Source: Spirochaetaceae bacterium (GTDB taxonomy: Bacteria; Spirochaetota; Spirochaetia; Spirochaetales_E; Spirochaetaceae_B). Taken from it: a stretch of 19,441 nucleotides of DNA. Numbering within the stretch: position 1 is the stretch's first letter; the number at the start of each line of letters is the position of its first letter. Positions 1 through 6,455 of this stretch are shown piece by piece. A model generated the notes under the pieces. That model did not search any database, was not told where the DNA came from, and was given only the letters and a program-made list of their open reading frames with translations. The DNA is taken from assembly GCA_003249275.1 (NCBI GenBank), contig QKJO01000212.1, positions 1 through 19,441 of the forward strand, read 5' to 3'. The position numbers and the translations under genes are program-made.

Positions 1-1268
1 ACGGGGCCGCGTCCGGGAGTCTTCAAGGCGGATTTTCCGCCTGCCTTACCAGTTGATTTTCCGGAACCTCTGCCGGGAGTTTTGTCACCCTTGCCGGAAC
101 CCTTATCCTTCTTCGTCAGAACCGTGTTGATGTCATGTTTAGGTTCGAATCCGGGAACCGTCTCCTGGGGAATCCTGTACTTGAGGATCTTCTCTATCTT
201 CAGCAGCTGGTTCTTTTCGGAAAAAGAGATGAGCGACAGGGCCACACCCGATTTTCCGGCCCTGCCGGTCCGTCCGATGCGGTGAATGTAGTCTTCGGGA
301 ATCTGGGGGAGCTCAAAGTTCACCACATGACTCAGATCCTTCAGGTCAATGCCCCGTGCGGCCACATCTGTGGCGACCAGGGCCTGGAGATCTCCGGATT
401 TAAAGTTCTTGAGAGCCCTGTTTCTGGCTCCCTGACTCTTGTCCCCGTGGATGGCGTCGGAGGGGATGCCCGCCTTGTTCAGCTGACTGTTCACCCTGTC
501 GGCGCTCTCTTTTGTCTTGACGAAGACAAGAACCTGGTACCACTGTCCCTCGGTGATGAGATGGGCCAGCAGGTTGAACCGTTCGCCCTTGTCCACCACA
601 TAGATCAGCTGTTTGACATCGGCTGCCGCCGTATTTCTTTTATTGACTTCCAGGTAGACCGGTTTTTTGAGCAGGAACTTTGCCAGTTTCTCTATGTCCT
701 GTCCGTAGGTCGCCGAGAAGAGGAGGTTCTGACTGTTTTTGGGAATAAATCCGAGAATTTCGGTGATATCATTTATGAATCCCATGTCCAGCATCCTGTC
801 GGCTTCATCCAGAACCAGCATTTCAATCTTTGAAAGATCGATGTTCTTCTGATCCAGATGATCCTTGAGCCGTCCGGGAGTGGCGATGACGATATCGGCT
901 CCCTTTTTGAGCTTCATCGTCTGGGAGCTCATCTTGCCCCCGCCGTAGAGTTTGACGATTCTGAGATTGAGAAACTGTCCGTAGGTCATAAAGCTTTCGC
1001 CCACCTGGTCGGCCAGTTCTCTGGTGGGAGCCAGAATCAGAGCTCTGGGCGCCCCGTTTTCGGCCGCTTGGGTCAGGGAAAGTTTATGAAGAACGGGGAG
1101 GGCGAAGGCGGCCGTTTTTCCTGTGCCCGTCTGGGCTCCTCCCATCAGATCCCTGCCCTGAAGGATCAGGGGAATGGCCTGGGCCTGTATGGATGTGGTT
1201 TCCGTATATCCCTTTGCCTCTACGCCGCGGACCAGTTCCGGGATAAGGCCTGTCTGTTCAAATTTCAT
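1..1268 (-). CDS. DEAD-box ATP-dependent RNA helicase, RhlE-like (3' end outside window)
   Basis: ATP-dependent RNA unwinding enzyme of the RhlE/CsdA group, acting on structured RNA in the cytoplasm (ribosome assembly or mRNA turnover in known members). The start ATG at 1268 follows AAAGGAA on the minus strand. All core motifs are present: Q motif (TSIQAQAIP, about residues 25-33), Walker A AQTGTGKT (45-52), PTRELA (81-86), TPGR (130-133), DEAD (154-157), SAT, VATDVAARGID and HRIGRTGR. After the core (about residue 385) comes a low-complexity tail of Gly, Lys, Ser and Arg in which TPGRG occurs twice; such basic tails in this family bind RNA non-specifically. The visible 422 codons are open to the window edge, so the C-terminus is missing. 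It is divergent from the adenine deaminase gene. The family call is firm; the subgroup is inferred. Confidence 0.93.
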   Translation of the reverse strand, partial: MKFEQTGLIPELVRGVEAKGYTETTSIQAQAIPLILQGRDLMGGAQTGTGKTAAFALPVLHKLSLTQAAENGAPRALILAPTRELADQVGESFMTYGQFLNLRIVKLYGGGKMSSQTMKLKKGADIVIATPGRLKDHLDQKNIDLSKIEMLVLDEADRMLDMGFINDITEILGFIPKNSQNLLFSATYGQDIEKLAKFLLKKPVYLEVNKRNTAAADVKQLIYVVDKGERFNLLAHLITEGQWYQVLVFVKTKESADRVNSQLNKAGIPSDAIHGDKSQGARNRALKNFKSGDLQALVATDVAARGIDLKDLSHVVNFELPQIPEDYIHRIGRTGRAGKSGVALSLISFSEKNQLLKIEKILKYRIPQETVPGFEPKHDINTVLTKKDKGSGKGDKTPGRGSGKSTGKAGGKSALKTPGRGP

Positions 1269-1315
1269 AATCGGTTCCTTTCAAGTCTGCCTCCGGAGCC
1301 GTTCTGGTCCGGACA

Positions 1316-1344
1316 TCTTTATATATAATCAGATTTTACAGCAA
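1316..1344 (-). promoter_or_regulatory. candidate promoter of the DEAD-box helicase gene
   Basis: On the minus strand TTGCTG (1339-1344) is followed by TAAAGA (1316-1321) at 17 bp, or by the better TATAAA (1318-1323) at 15 bp, in an AT-rich stretch about 50 bp upstream of the start codon. The match is moderate. Confidence 0.35.
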
Positions 1345-1423
1345 GTGAAGAGAAACTATCATTTGCGGGGATTAATGTACAGTTCCGGGACGGGCAAATC
1401 GGGTTAATTGAAGGACGGAAACC

Positions 1424-1454
1424 TCCGGCGGATCACCCCCTCCCGGCCGCCGGA
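1424..1454. repeat. GC-rich inverted repeat in the helicase-deaminase intergenic region
   Basis: TCCGGCGG (1424-1431) and CCGCCGGA (1447-1454) are exact 8-bp inverted copies around a 15-nt loop. A second overlapping pair, CCGGCC (1443-1448) and GGCCGG (1458-1463), could form instead. No T-tract follows on either strand, so it does not read as a terminator. It lies just upstream of the candidate deaminase promoter; its role is unknown. Confidence 0.4.
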
Positions 1455-1470
1455 ACCGGCCGGACCGACA

Positions 1471-1500
1471 TTGACAGAAACTCCGTCCTGTATCTATTCT
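1471..1500 (+). promoter_or_regulatory. candidate promoter of the adenine deaminase gene
   Basis: A perfect -35 hexamer TTGACA (1471-1476) is followed after 18 bp by TATTCT (1495-1500, four of six consensus bases). The start codon is 38 bp further on. A 13-bp palindrome overlaps the -10 hexamer. Confidence 0.5.
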
Positions 1501-1508
1501 CAGAGAAT
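1496..1508. promoter_or_regulatory. 13-bp palindrome over the -10 of the deaminase promoter, possible operator
   Basis: ATTCTC-A-GAGAAT is a perfect inverted repeat with one central base. It covers the -10 hexamer and the expected transcription start. Its place suits a repressor site, but no regulator is encoded beside it, so the role is inferred from position only. Confidence 0.35.
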
Positions 1509-1537
1509 CGGAAATCCAAATATTCAGGAAGGTCATC

Positions 1538-3301
1538 ATGGAACAAAGGCTGGAGTCTCTCAGACAGGAATTGAAAGCGTCATCGGGGAAGGCGGCGGCT
1601 GATCTTTTCATCCGCAACATCAGAATCCTGGATGTCTTTACCGAAGAGATAAAAGAAGGTTCTCTGGTGATCAAAAACGGCCGGATCGTCGCCCTCTCTC
1701 CCGGCTGGGAGGTGAAGGCGGCAGATGTCTATGACGGCGGAGGAATGATTGCGGTCCCCGGGTTCATGGACAGCCATATCCATATTGAGACGACCCTGCT
1801 GACGCCTGAGGCTCTGTCCACAGTCATCGTTCCCTGGGGCACCACGACCCTCTTTGTCGATGCCATGGAGATTGCCAATGTGGCGGGCATGAAGGGGCTT
1901 CAGGATCTTCTGGGACAGAGCGGCGATCTGGCCTTCCGCATGTTTATGGAAGTTCCCTCCCGCGTTCCCACGGCGCCGGGGCTCGAAACCACAGGCGGTG
2001 TTCTGGGAGTGGAGGAGGTGGCGCAGCTTCTGGGTCAGCCGAATGCGGTGAGCCTGGGAGAGCTGGATCCTCCCAAGGTCCTGAACATCATGGATGATTA
2101 TCTGAAGAAGATTCTGAGCGCCAGGGAGGAGGGCCGGATCTGCAACGGTCATGCCATCGGTCTGGACTGGGACGATCTGAACACCTATGCCGCCGCCGGA
2201 TTATCGGATGACCATGAATCGGTGGAGTACAGCGAACTGAAGGAGAGGCTGTCTCTGGGCATCAGAGCCCTGATACGGGAAGGCAGCAGCGAACGGAATC
2301 TGGATACTCTGATCAGGGGTATCCTCAAGGACGGTCTTCCCACGGAAGATCTCCTCTTCTGTACCGACGACAAGCATGTCAGCGACATCGTCCGGGAAGG
2401 GCATATCAGCTACAACGTTCAAAGGGCCATCGATCTGGGTATGAACCCCGTTAAGGCCATTAAAATCGCCACCCTGAATACGGCCCGCCATTTCCGTCTG
2501 GATCATGAGCTGGGCTCCCTGACCCCCGGACGGTTTGCCGATATCCTCCTCATTCCCGATCTGAATACCATCAGTCCCCGGGCCGTATTCAAGGGCGGGA
2601 AGCTGGTTGCAGAGAACGGCGTCATTACCGAAGAACGATCGGGCCGTTACCCCGACTATCTGAATCACACCGTCACTCTGGGAAAGGATTTTTCATACCG
2701 CCGGTTTGCCGTCCCGGCAGAAGGCACCGAAGCCCGGGTCAGGGTGATCGACCTCATCCGGGACCAGATCATCAACAGGGAAACAAGCGAATGGCTCCCG
2801 ATTGCGGACGGCTCGGTCCGGCCGGACACGGAGAAGGATGTTCTCAAACTGGCCGTGGTGGAAAGGTACGGCAAAAACGGCAATGTTCAAACGGGATTTG
2901 TCCGGGGATTCGGCCTGAGAGAGGGCGCCATGGCCTCTTCGGTTTCCCACGACCACCACAACATCGTCGTTGCCGGCAGCAGCGATCAGGATATGGAACT
3001 GGCCGTCCGGGAGCTGGAAAGGCTGCAGGGAGGGTTTGCCCTGGTCCGGGACGGAGCCGTGATCGCCTCAGTTGCCCTCCCCATCGGCGGACTGATGAGC
3101 CCCGATCCAGCCGGGGCCGTGATGGAGCAGATGGACAGGCTGAATGCCGCCGTCGGAGAACTGGGATGCCCCATGGCATCGCCCTTCATGTCTCTCTCCT
3201 TCATCTCCCTTCCGACGGTTCCCGAACTGGGACTGACCGACCTGGGGCTGATCGATGTGGACAGCCGGACCATCATCCCTGTCGTGCTGGAGTGTAAATA
3301 A
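1538..3301 (+). CDS. ade: adenine deaminase
   Basis: Amidohydrolase-superfamily enzyme that converts adenine to hypoxanthine and ammonia in purine salvage. At 587 residues it matches bacterial adenine deaminases (close to 580-590). Start ATG 1538 has AGGAAGG at 1526-1532. Metal-site signatures are visible: DSHIHIE with H80 and H82 at the start of the barrel, GELDPP near residue 175, NGHA with H205, SDDHE with H226, and CTDDKH with D277. The C-terminal third contains SVSHDHHNIVV and GGLMSPDP, typical of this family rather than of eukaryotic-type adenosine/adenine deaminases. No other purine gene is adjacent and no purine riboswitch is visible upstream. It appears to be transcribed alone. The minus-strand terminator of the next gene overlaps its stop codon. 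Confidence 0.94.
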   Translation: MEQRLESLRQELKASSGKAAADLFIRNIRILDVFTEEIKEGSLVIKNGRIVALSPGWEVKAADVYDGGGMIAVPGFMDSHIHIETTLLTPEALSTVIVPWGTTTLFVDAMEIANVAGMKGLQDLLGQSGDLAFRMFMEVPSRVPTAPGLETTGGVLGVEEVAQLLGQPNAVSLGELDPPKVLNIMDDYLKKILSAREEGRICNGHAIGLDWDDLNTYAAAGLSDDHESVEYSELKERLSLGIRALIREGSSERNLDTLIRGILKDGLPTEDLLFCTDDKHVSDIVREGHISYNVQRAIDLGMNPVKAIKIATLNTARHFRLDHELGSLTPGRFADILLIPDLNTISPRAVFKGGKLVAENGVITEERSGRYPDYLNHTVTLGKDFSYRRFAVPAEGTEARVRVIDLIRDQIINRETSEWLPIADGSVRPDTEKDVLKLAVVERYGKNGNVQTGFVRGFGLREGAMASSVSHDHHNIVVAGSSDQDMELAVRELERLQGGFALVRDGAVIASVALPIGGLMSPDPAGAVMEQMDRLNAAVGELGCPMASPFMSLSFISLPTVPELGLTDLGLIDVDSRTIIPVVLECK

Positions 3302-3327
3302 AAAAGGGACAGCCCGGAGGCTGTCCC
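3299..3327 (-). terminator. intrinsic terminator of the barrel-protein gene, overlapping the ade stop codon
   Basis: GGGACAGCC (3306-3314), loop CGGA, and GGCTGTCCC (3319-3327) form a perfect 9-bp hairpin. Read on the minus strand it is followed by TTTTTT and more T-rich sequence (3305 downward), the classic intrinsic pattern, 24 bp past the stop codon of the minus-strand gene. On the plus strand no T-run follows, so it serves mainly the minus direction. The T-tract includes the ade TAA. Confidence 0.88.
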
Positions 3328-3350
3328 GTGAAGTTCAGAGAGTTCTGATC

Positions 3351-4319
3351 TCAGTACTGGATTCTGGCGTTGGCCGTCAGACCCACAGTCTGTGAGGGCA
3401 GTCCGTAGAGGACGCCGAGATCGATTTTCAGGATGAACAGGTTCAGACCGACTCCTCCGAAGAGTCTGAAGGATCCGCCGTTGTTTTTGGACATGACATC
3501 CACACCGCTGGTGTCCACGGAAACGCCGGCCATCTGCTCAATCAGCTGAATCTGGGCATCGCTGATGGTCGTACCGTCAACCTGTACTGTACCTGAAGTG
3601 ATTCCGCCTCCCGCCTGAGACACGCCGAAGGAGTATCCCATTCCGGCGGAGAGGTTCAGGATCAGCAGTTTCTTGCTGGCCTGGGCCTTAATGTCGAACA
3701 CATTGGAACTCCATTTGTAGTAGACGTCCGAATCTGTCAGAGCCAGTGTCGTACCGGCACCGGTGGAGGAGATATCGACTGTCTGGTCGGGAACGGGAAC
3801 GCGGATGTCTCCGTTCAGCCAGGTGTAGCCGACGCCCACGGACAGGTCGGGCATGATGCCCTTGTCTTCAAAGAAGGCCCAGCGGACATCGAAGCCCACC
3901 ATTTTGAATCCCACGCCGAAATCCTGCAGGTCGATCATGTCGGAGTTGAGGACGCCGAATTTGAATCCCACATCCATGGGAAGGATGGGAATACCGAGGC
4001 GGCCGTCAAAGGAGTAGACCGGCAGAGGAAGTCCCGCGCTGGGGAACTGGTCCAGAGTGCCGTTTCCTGTCAGGGCATAGATCTCTTCAAAAGCGTCTAT
4101 GGGCAGAAATACGGCTCCCAGAGTAAGACCGACGCCGAAATGGGGGAATTTACCCGCATAGGCATCGTTCCAGTTGAGGCCCATATTGGCCGCCAGAGGC
4201 AGGGCATTGGACGTGTCGTCTGAAAATGTTTTGAAGCTTGACTCCACATCGGAGAGGTCATAGGCAAACAGGGATGATGACAGCAGAACTGCCAGGATTA
4301 GGATGGATAGTTTCTTCAT
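3351..4319 (-). CDS. secreted, probable outer-membrane beta-barrel protein of unknown function
   Basis: The 322-residue protein opens with a clear Sec signal peptide: MKK, a hydrophobic stretch to about residue 16, and a likely cleavage after SLFA (residue 19). The mature part has no helical membrane segment. Alternating hydrophobic/polar stretches rich in Gly, Tyr and Phe and short Asp/Asn/Gly turns suggest antiparallel strands, and the chain ends in an aromatic residue (RIQY), as barrel proteins often do. It resembles in style the hypothetical barrel proteins common in spirochaetes, but I cannot name a family. Start ATG at 4319 has AGGAG 6 nt upstream. It is a single gene with its own terminator. 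A periplasmic soluble protein is the alternative. Confidence 0.7.
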   Translation of the reverse strand: MKKLSILILAVLLSSSLFAYDLSDVESSFKTFSDDTSNALPLAANMGLNWNDAYAGKFPHFGVGLTLGAVFLPIDAFEEIYALTGNGTLDQFPSAGLPLPVYSFDGRLGIPILPMDVGFKFGVLNSDMIDLQDFGVGFKMVGFDVRWAFFEDKGIMPDLSVGVGYTWLNGDIRVPVPDQTVDISSTGAGTTLALTDSDVYYKWSSNVFDIKAQASKKLLILNLSAGMGYSFGVSQAGGGITSGTVQVDGTTISDAQIQLIEQMAGVSVDTSGVDVMSKNNGGSFRLFGGVGLNLFILKIDLGVLYGLPSQTVGLTANARIQY

Positions 4320-4373
4320 CGTTTTCTCCTATAATGCAAATATTTTTATATTCAAGGTGAATTTTACTACGAG

Positions 4374-4403
4374 TTGACGGATTAATCCCGTTTTTTTTAT
4401 TTT
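4374..4403 (+). promoter_or_regulatory. candidate promoter in the divergent region before the small coiled-coil gene
   Basis: The 181-bp divergent gap (4320-4500) holds TTGACG (4374-4379) and, 18 bp on, TATTTT (4398-4403) within a T-rich tract. The perfect 10-bp palindrome GGATTAATCC (4379-4388) lies in the spacer and could be a regulator site. No convincing promoter was found for the opposite (minus) gene. Confidence 0.3.
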
Positions 4404-4500
4404 TATGCCCGGTTCCGGGATAAGAAAAGATTCTGTTCGTCATATTCTCCCCAATTGAGTATTATTAGAGTAAGTGAGCATTTCCTGCTGAGGAGGACAT

Positions 4501-4827
4501 ATGGTTGACTGGAAAAAGATGAAGTCGGATCTGTCGAAGGGCCTGAAAGACGGATTCGAAACTGTGAAAGAGGGTGCCGGCAAGGTTGGAAAGAAAGCGG
4601 AGGAGATGACCGAAGAAGGACAGAGAAAGCTTAAAATCCACAACTTGAAGAAGAAGACCCAGGACCTGATGGAGGAGCTGGGGGCTCTCCTCTACAATGC
4701 GGAAAAGGAAACCCCCGGTCTGATCACCCATGAACCGTCTAAGGATATCATCGGAAAGATCGATGCCCTTTCGAAGGAGATCGGTGATCTGGAAGCCAGG
4801 AAAGACGAGACCTCTAAACCGGATTGA
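4501..4827 (+). CDS. small coiled-coil protein of unknown function
   Basis: A 108-residue, highly charged protein with no signal peptide or membrane segment. It is predicted almost wholly helical: an N-terminal Lys/Gly-rich part (residues 1-40) and heptad-like stretches at about 43-68 (KIHNLKKKTQDLMEELGALL) and 84-101. Its layout recalls the small cytosolic helical proteins often annotated as hypothetical or phasin/apolipoprotein-like in spirochaetes and deltaproteobacteria, but no function can be assigned. Start ATG 4501 has a very strong ribosome site (AGGAGG at 4491-4496), pointing to high expression. Its last 14 bp overlap the 3' end of the convergent membrane-protein gene. Confidence 0.75.
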   Translation: MVDWKKMKSDLSKGLKDGFETVKEGAGKVGKKAEEMTEEGQRKLKIHNLKKKTQDLMEELGALLYNAEKETPGLITHEPSKDIIGKIDALSKEIGDLEARKDETSKPD

Positions 4828-5509
4828 GGAGGTTCTGTCGGGAACGTTCCGGATTCCGGAGGACGGCCAGTCCGTAGGGTATGAACCCCGCCGCCATGAC
4901 CAGGGTCGCAGTGAGTCCTATGATGTCGATATCGGGATTCATCATCAGAATCGATCCCGCCAGTATGGGGAGTGAGAACCTCTTCTCCATCGTTTTTGAC
5001 CCGAGAAGGGCGGCCGAGAGGATGATGAAGCCTGCAGGCAGAAGAGGCAGCAGTTTCAGTATCCAGAGGTATCCCCTCAGGTCGAACATGGCTTTGATCC
5101 CCGGCAGCAGGCCGTCATAGAGTTCCGGACCGACGCTGTCAAAAGCGCTGGGCACAAAGCAGAGGGTCCCCTTGTCCACGGCCAGTATCACGGCTCCCGC
5201 CACGGCCGCCGCCCCCCCGATGAGGGACGTCAGGGGACGTTTTTCAGAGAGCAGATTCATCAAATGCAGGGCGATTATGATCAGGGAAAAGACGCCCAGA
5301 AACATCAGAAAGTGACCGAAGTGCATCATCCTGTTGCCGTGGAACTCAAGGATTTTATCCTGAACGGGCTGATTGATCTGCAGGCTGAGCAGATTCGGAT
5401 GGGATGCAAAGGCGATTCCGGCAAAGAGAGGGTAGGTGAGACAGGCTCCGGCAAGGGCTGTCCGTTTCAGGGCTGCCGCCCGGTTTCTGTTCGATTCCTG
5501 TGTATCCAT
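4814..5509 (-). CDS. six-helix membrane protein of unknown function, probable MarR target
   Basis: The 231-residue integral membrane protein has about six hydrophobic segments: near residues 18-35, 61-87, 93-111, 148-169, 177-190 and 197-217. I recognise no family signature; a membrane-embedded motif HGNRMMHFGH near residues 57-66 carries three His residues. The start ATG at 5509 has AGGAG 9 nt upstream. The gene lies 58 bp downstream of the marR-type gene on the same strand. It has its own TATAAT and a copy of the GTTAACC/GGTTAAC palindrome, so regulation by that MarR protein is likely. Its function is unknown; context suggests a role in response to whatever ligand the MarR protein senses. 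The gene overlaps the convergent small gene by 14 bp. Confidence 0.8.
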   Translation of the reverse strand: MDTQESNRNRAAALKRTALAGACLTYPLFAGIAFASHPNLLSLQINQPVQDKILEFHGNRMMHFGHFLMFLGVFSLIIIALHLMNLLSEKRPLTSLIGGAAAVAGAVILAVDKGTLCFVPSAFDSVGPELYDGLLPGIKAMFDLRGYLWILKLLPLLPAGFIILSAALLGSKTMEKRFSLPILAGSILMMNPDIDIIGLTATLVMAAGFIPYGLAVLRNPERSRQNLLNPV

Positions 5510-5528
5510 GTTTTTTTACTCCTGTTAT

Positions 5529-5534
5529 ATTATA
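5529..5534 (-). promoter_or_regulatory. -10 element of the membrane-protein promoter
   Basis: A perfect TATAAT on the minus strand, 20 bp before the start codon at 5509 and directly downstream of the operator palindrome (5537-5551). The -35 at 16-17 bp is poor (CATTTT/ATTTTG). The palindrome therefore fills the promoter spacer. Confidence 0.55.
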
Positions 5535-5536
5535 GT

Positions 5537-5551
5537 GTTAACCAGGTTAAC
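5537..5551. promoter_or_regulatory. MarR-type operator, copy 1
   Basis: GTTAACC-A-GGTTAAC is a perfect 15-bp palindrome with 7-bp arms. It is repeated at 6014-6028 with only the centre base inverted. It sits 2 bp upstream of the TATAAT of the membrane-protein gene. Perfect palindromes of this size with AT-rich arms are typical MarR-family sites. Confidence 0.8.
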
Positions 5552-5567
5552 AAAATGTGAAAAAAAA

Positions 5568-6005
5568 TTACCAGCCGGCGGAATTGTTCAGCTTCTCCAG
5601 AAAGTCGTGGATCATGGCCCTGTCATCCGGTGAAATCTGAAGGATCAGTTCCTCAAGGGGGGCAAAGACGGTATTCCGGAATTCTCTGTGGCCTTCTACC
5701 GCCTCTCTGCCCAGATCGCTGAGATGGTAGGCTACTTCCCGGGCACTGCCCGGCTGCCCGCTTTTAAGGATATAACCCCTGTGGAGAAGTTTTCTGACAA
5801 ATTTGAAGGCCGCCGGTTTTGATACATTCAGGCCTGCCGCCAGTTCGGTCAGATTGCACCCCTCATTCAGGCTCAGAGACTCAAGGGTATGGACATCGCT
5901 GGAATAGAGGAGTTCCCCTGTTCCATAATCCCGGGGAGTCTTTTCCAGTTCGGTCAGTTTCATGTGAATCAGGTAGAGCTGTGAGAGCAGAGGAGACGTA
6001 CTCAT
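5568..6005 (-). CDS. MarR-family transcriptional regulator
   Basis: A 145-residue winged-helix DNA-binding protein. The domain runs roughly residues 35-105: a helix pair (HTLESLSLNEGCNLTELAAGLNVS), a recognition helix with KPAAFKFVRKLLHRGYI, and a wing (REVAYHLSDLGREAV), flanked by the N- and C-terminal helices that make the dimer interface in MarR proteins. Length fits the family (about 140-150). It heads a minus-strand pair with the membrane protein. The start ATG at 6005 has no Shine-Dalgarno sequence, and the promoter lies so close that the mRNA probably begins at the ATG. The two identical palindromes around the gene imply autorepression plus control of its neighbour. Members usually respond to phenolic compounds, oxidants or drugs; the ligand here is not visible. 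Confidence 0.87.
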   Translation of the reverse strand: MSTSPLLSQLYLIHMKLTELEKTPRDYGTGELLYSSDVHTLESLSLNEGCNLTELAAGLNVSKPAAFKFVRKLLHRGYILKSGQPGSAREVAYHLSDLGREAVEGHREFRNTVFAPLEELILQISPDDRAMIHDFLEKLNNSAGW

Positions 6006-6012
6006 GATAATA

Positions 6013-6041
6013 AGTTAACCTGGTTAACGATAAAGTGTCAA
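6013..6041 (-). promoter_or_regulatory. marR promoter, predicted leaderless
   Basis: Minus-strand TTGACA (6036-6041), 17-bp spacer, and a weak -10 TTAACT (6013-6018). The expected transcription start, about 7 bp past the -10, falls at 6005-6006, the first base of the marR ATG. The gene has no Shine-Dalgarno sequence, which fits a leaderless transcript. The operator 6014-6028 covers the -10 and most of the downstream spacer half. Confidence 0.55.
6014..6028. promoter_or_regulatory. MarR-type operator, copy 2
   Basis: GTTAACC-T-GGTTAAC, a perfect palindrome equal to the copy at 5537-5551 except for the central base, which is its complement. It overlaps the -10 region of the marR promoter, as expected for autorepression. 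Confidence 0.8.
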
Positions 6042-6069
6042 TCCTTTAAAAAATATATTGTCTGCAGAT

Positions 6070-6098
6070 TTGACAAACAGAAATTAATATAATATCGT
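6070..6098 (+). promoter_or_regulatory. candidate arsR promoter
   Basis: TTGACA (6070-6075) with a -10 at 17 bp of TATCGT (6093-6098). A perfect TATAAT at 6088-6093 has no matching -35 at a normal distance. Either -10 touches or overlaps the operator at 6094-6109. The marR promoter fires in the opposite direction from the same 117-bp gap. Confidence 0.45.
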
Positions 6099-6109
6099 AT
6101 AAATACGAT
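6094..6109. promoter_or_regulatory. ArsR-type operator, copy 1
   Basis: ATCGTAT-AA-ATACGAT, 7-bp inverted arms around AA. It ends just before the arsR ribosome site (AAGGAG at 6111-6116). A copy differing at one of 16 bases lies at 6468-6483. AT-rich imperfect palindromes at the start of transcription are typical for ArsR-family repressors. Confidence 0.82.
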
Positions 6110-6122
6110 CAAGGAGTGGTTT

Positions 6123-6449
6123 ATGAGTTATAAAGAGTGCAATTACACCGAACCATGCTGTTCCCTTGACATAGAAGGGGCGGAACAGGAGAGGCTGACA
6201 GGAATTATGAAAGCCCTGGGAAATCCTGTCCGCTTTGAAATCATGAAGTTTCTTCTCACCCACCCTGGATGCATGACCGGAGATCTGGTCAACTTTCTTC
6301 CCATTGCCCAGGCCACCACTTCCCAGCATTTGAAGGTCCTGAAAAACTGCGGCCTTATCGAGGGAGAAATTGAAGGAACAAAGAGTTGTTACCGCCTGAA
6401 TGAAGAGACCCTCGGCTGGTATAAAAGCAAGGTTGCAGAGATTTTCTGA
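6123..6449 (+). CDS. ArsR-family metal(loid)-responsive repressor
   Basis: A 108-residue winged-helix repressor. The helix-turn-helix (about residues 52-76) reads TGDLVNFLPIAQATTSQHLKVLKNCGLI and is followed by the wing GEIEGTKSCYRLN. The canonical ELCVCDL metal box of ArsR/SmtB proteins is changed to GCMTGDL, leaving only C50. Instead there is a vicinal pair C12-C13 near the N-terminus (plus C6). A pair CC with a third Cys about 37 residues later resembles the As(III) site described for Corynebacterium glutamicum ArsR (Cys15, Cys16, Cys55), so a trivalent arsenic or antimony sensor is my inference. The start ATG 6123 has AAGGAG 6 nt upstream. Operators precede both this gene and the permease 51 bp downstream. 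Confidence 0.88.
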   Translation: MSYKECNYTEPCCSLDIEGAEQERLTGIMKALGNPVRFEIMKFLLTHPGCMTGDLVNFLPIAQATTSQHLKVLKNCGLIEGEIEGTKSCYRLNEETLGWYKSKVAEIF

Positions 6450-6455
6450 TTTTTT

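Noticed and set aside
135..1328. Plus-strand reading frames at the left edge
   Set aside because: They are antisense to the DEAD-box helicase, whose complete motif set on the minus strand decides the matter.
1424..1454. GC-rich hairpin as a terminator
   Set aside because: No T-run on either strand and it lies between two divergent genes, where no transcript needs to end.
1269..1537. Possible purine riboswitch before adenine deaminase
   Set aside because: No three-way-junction pattern or the conserved loop and core bases of the purine aptamer; the structured part lies upstream of the best promoter, so it would not be in the mRNA.
4379..4404. GGATTAATCC followed by eight T as a terminator
   Set aside because: A 10-bp palindrome without a loop gives at most 3 stable pairs, and no gene ends there.
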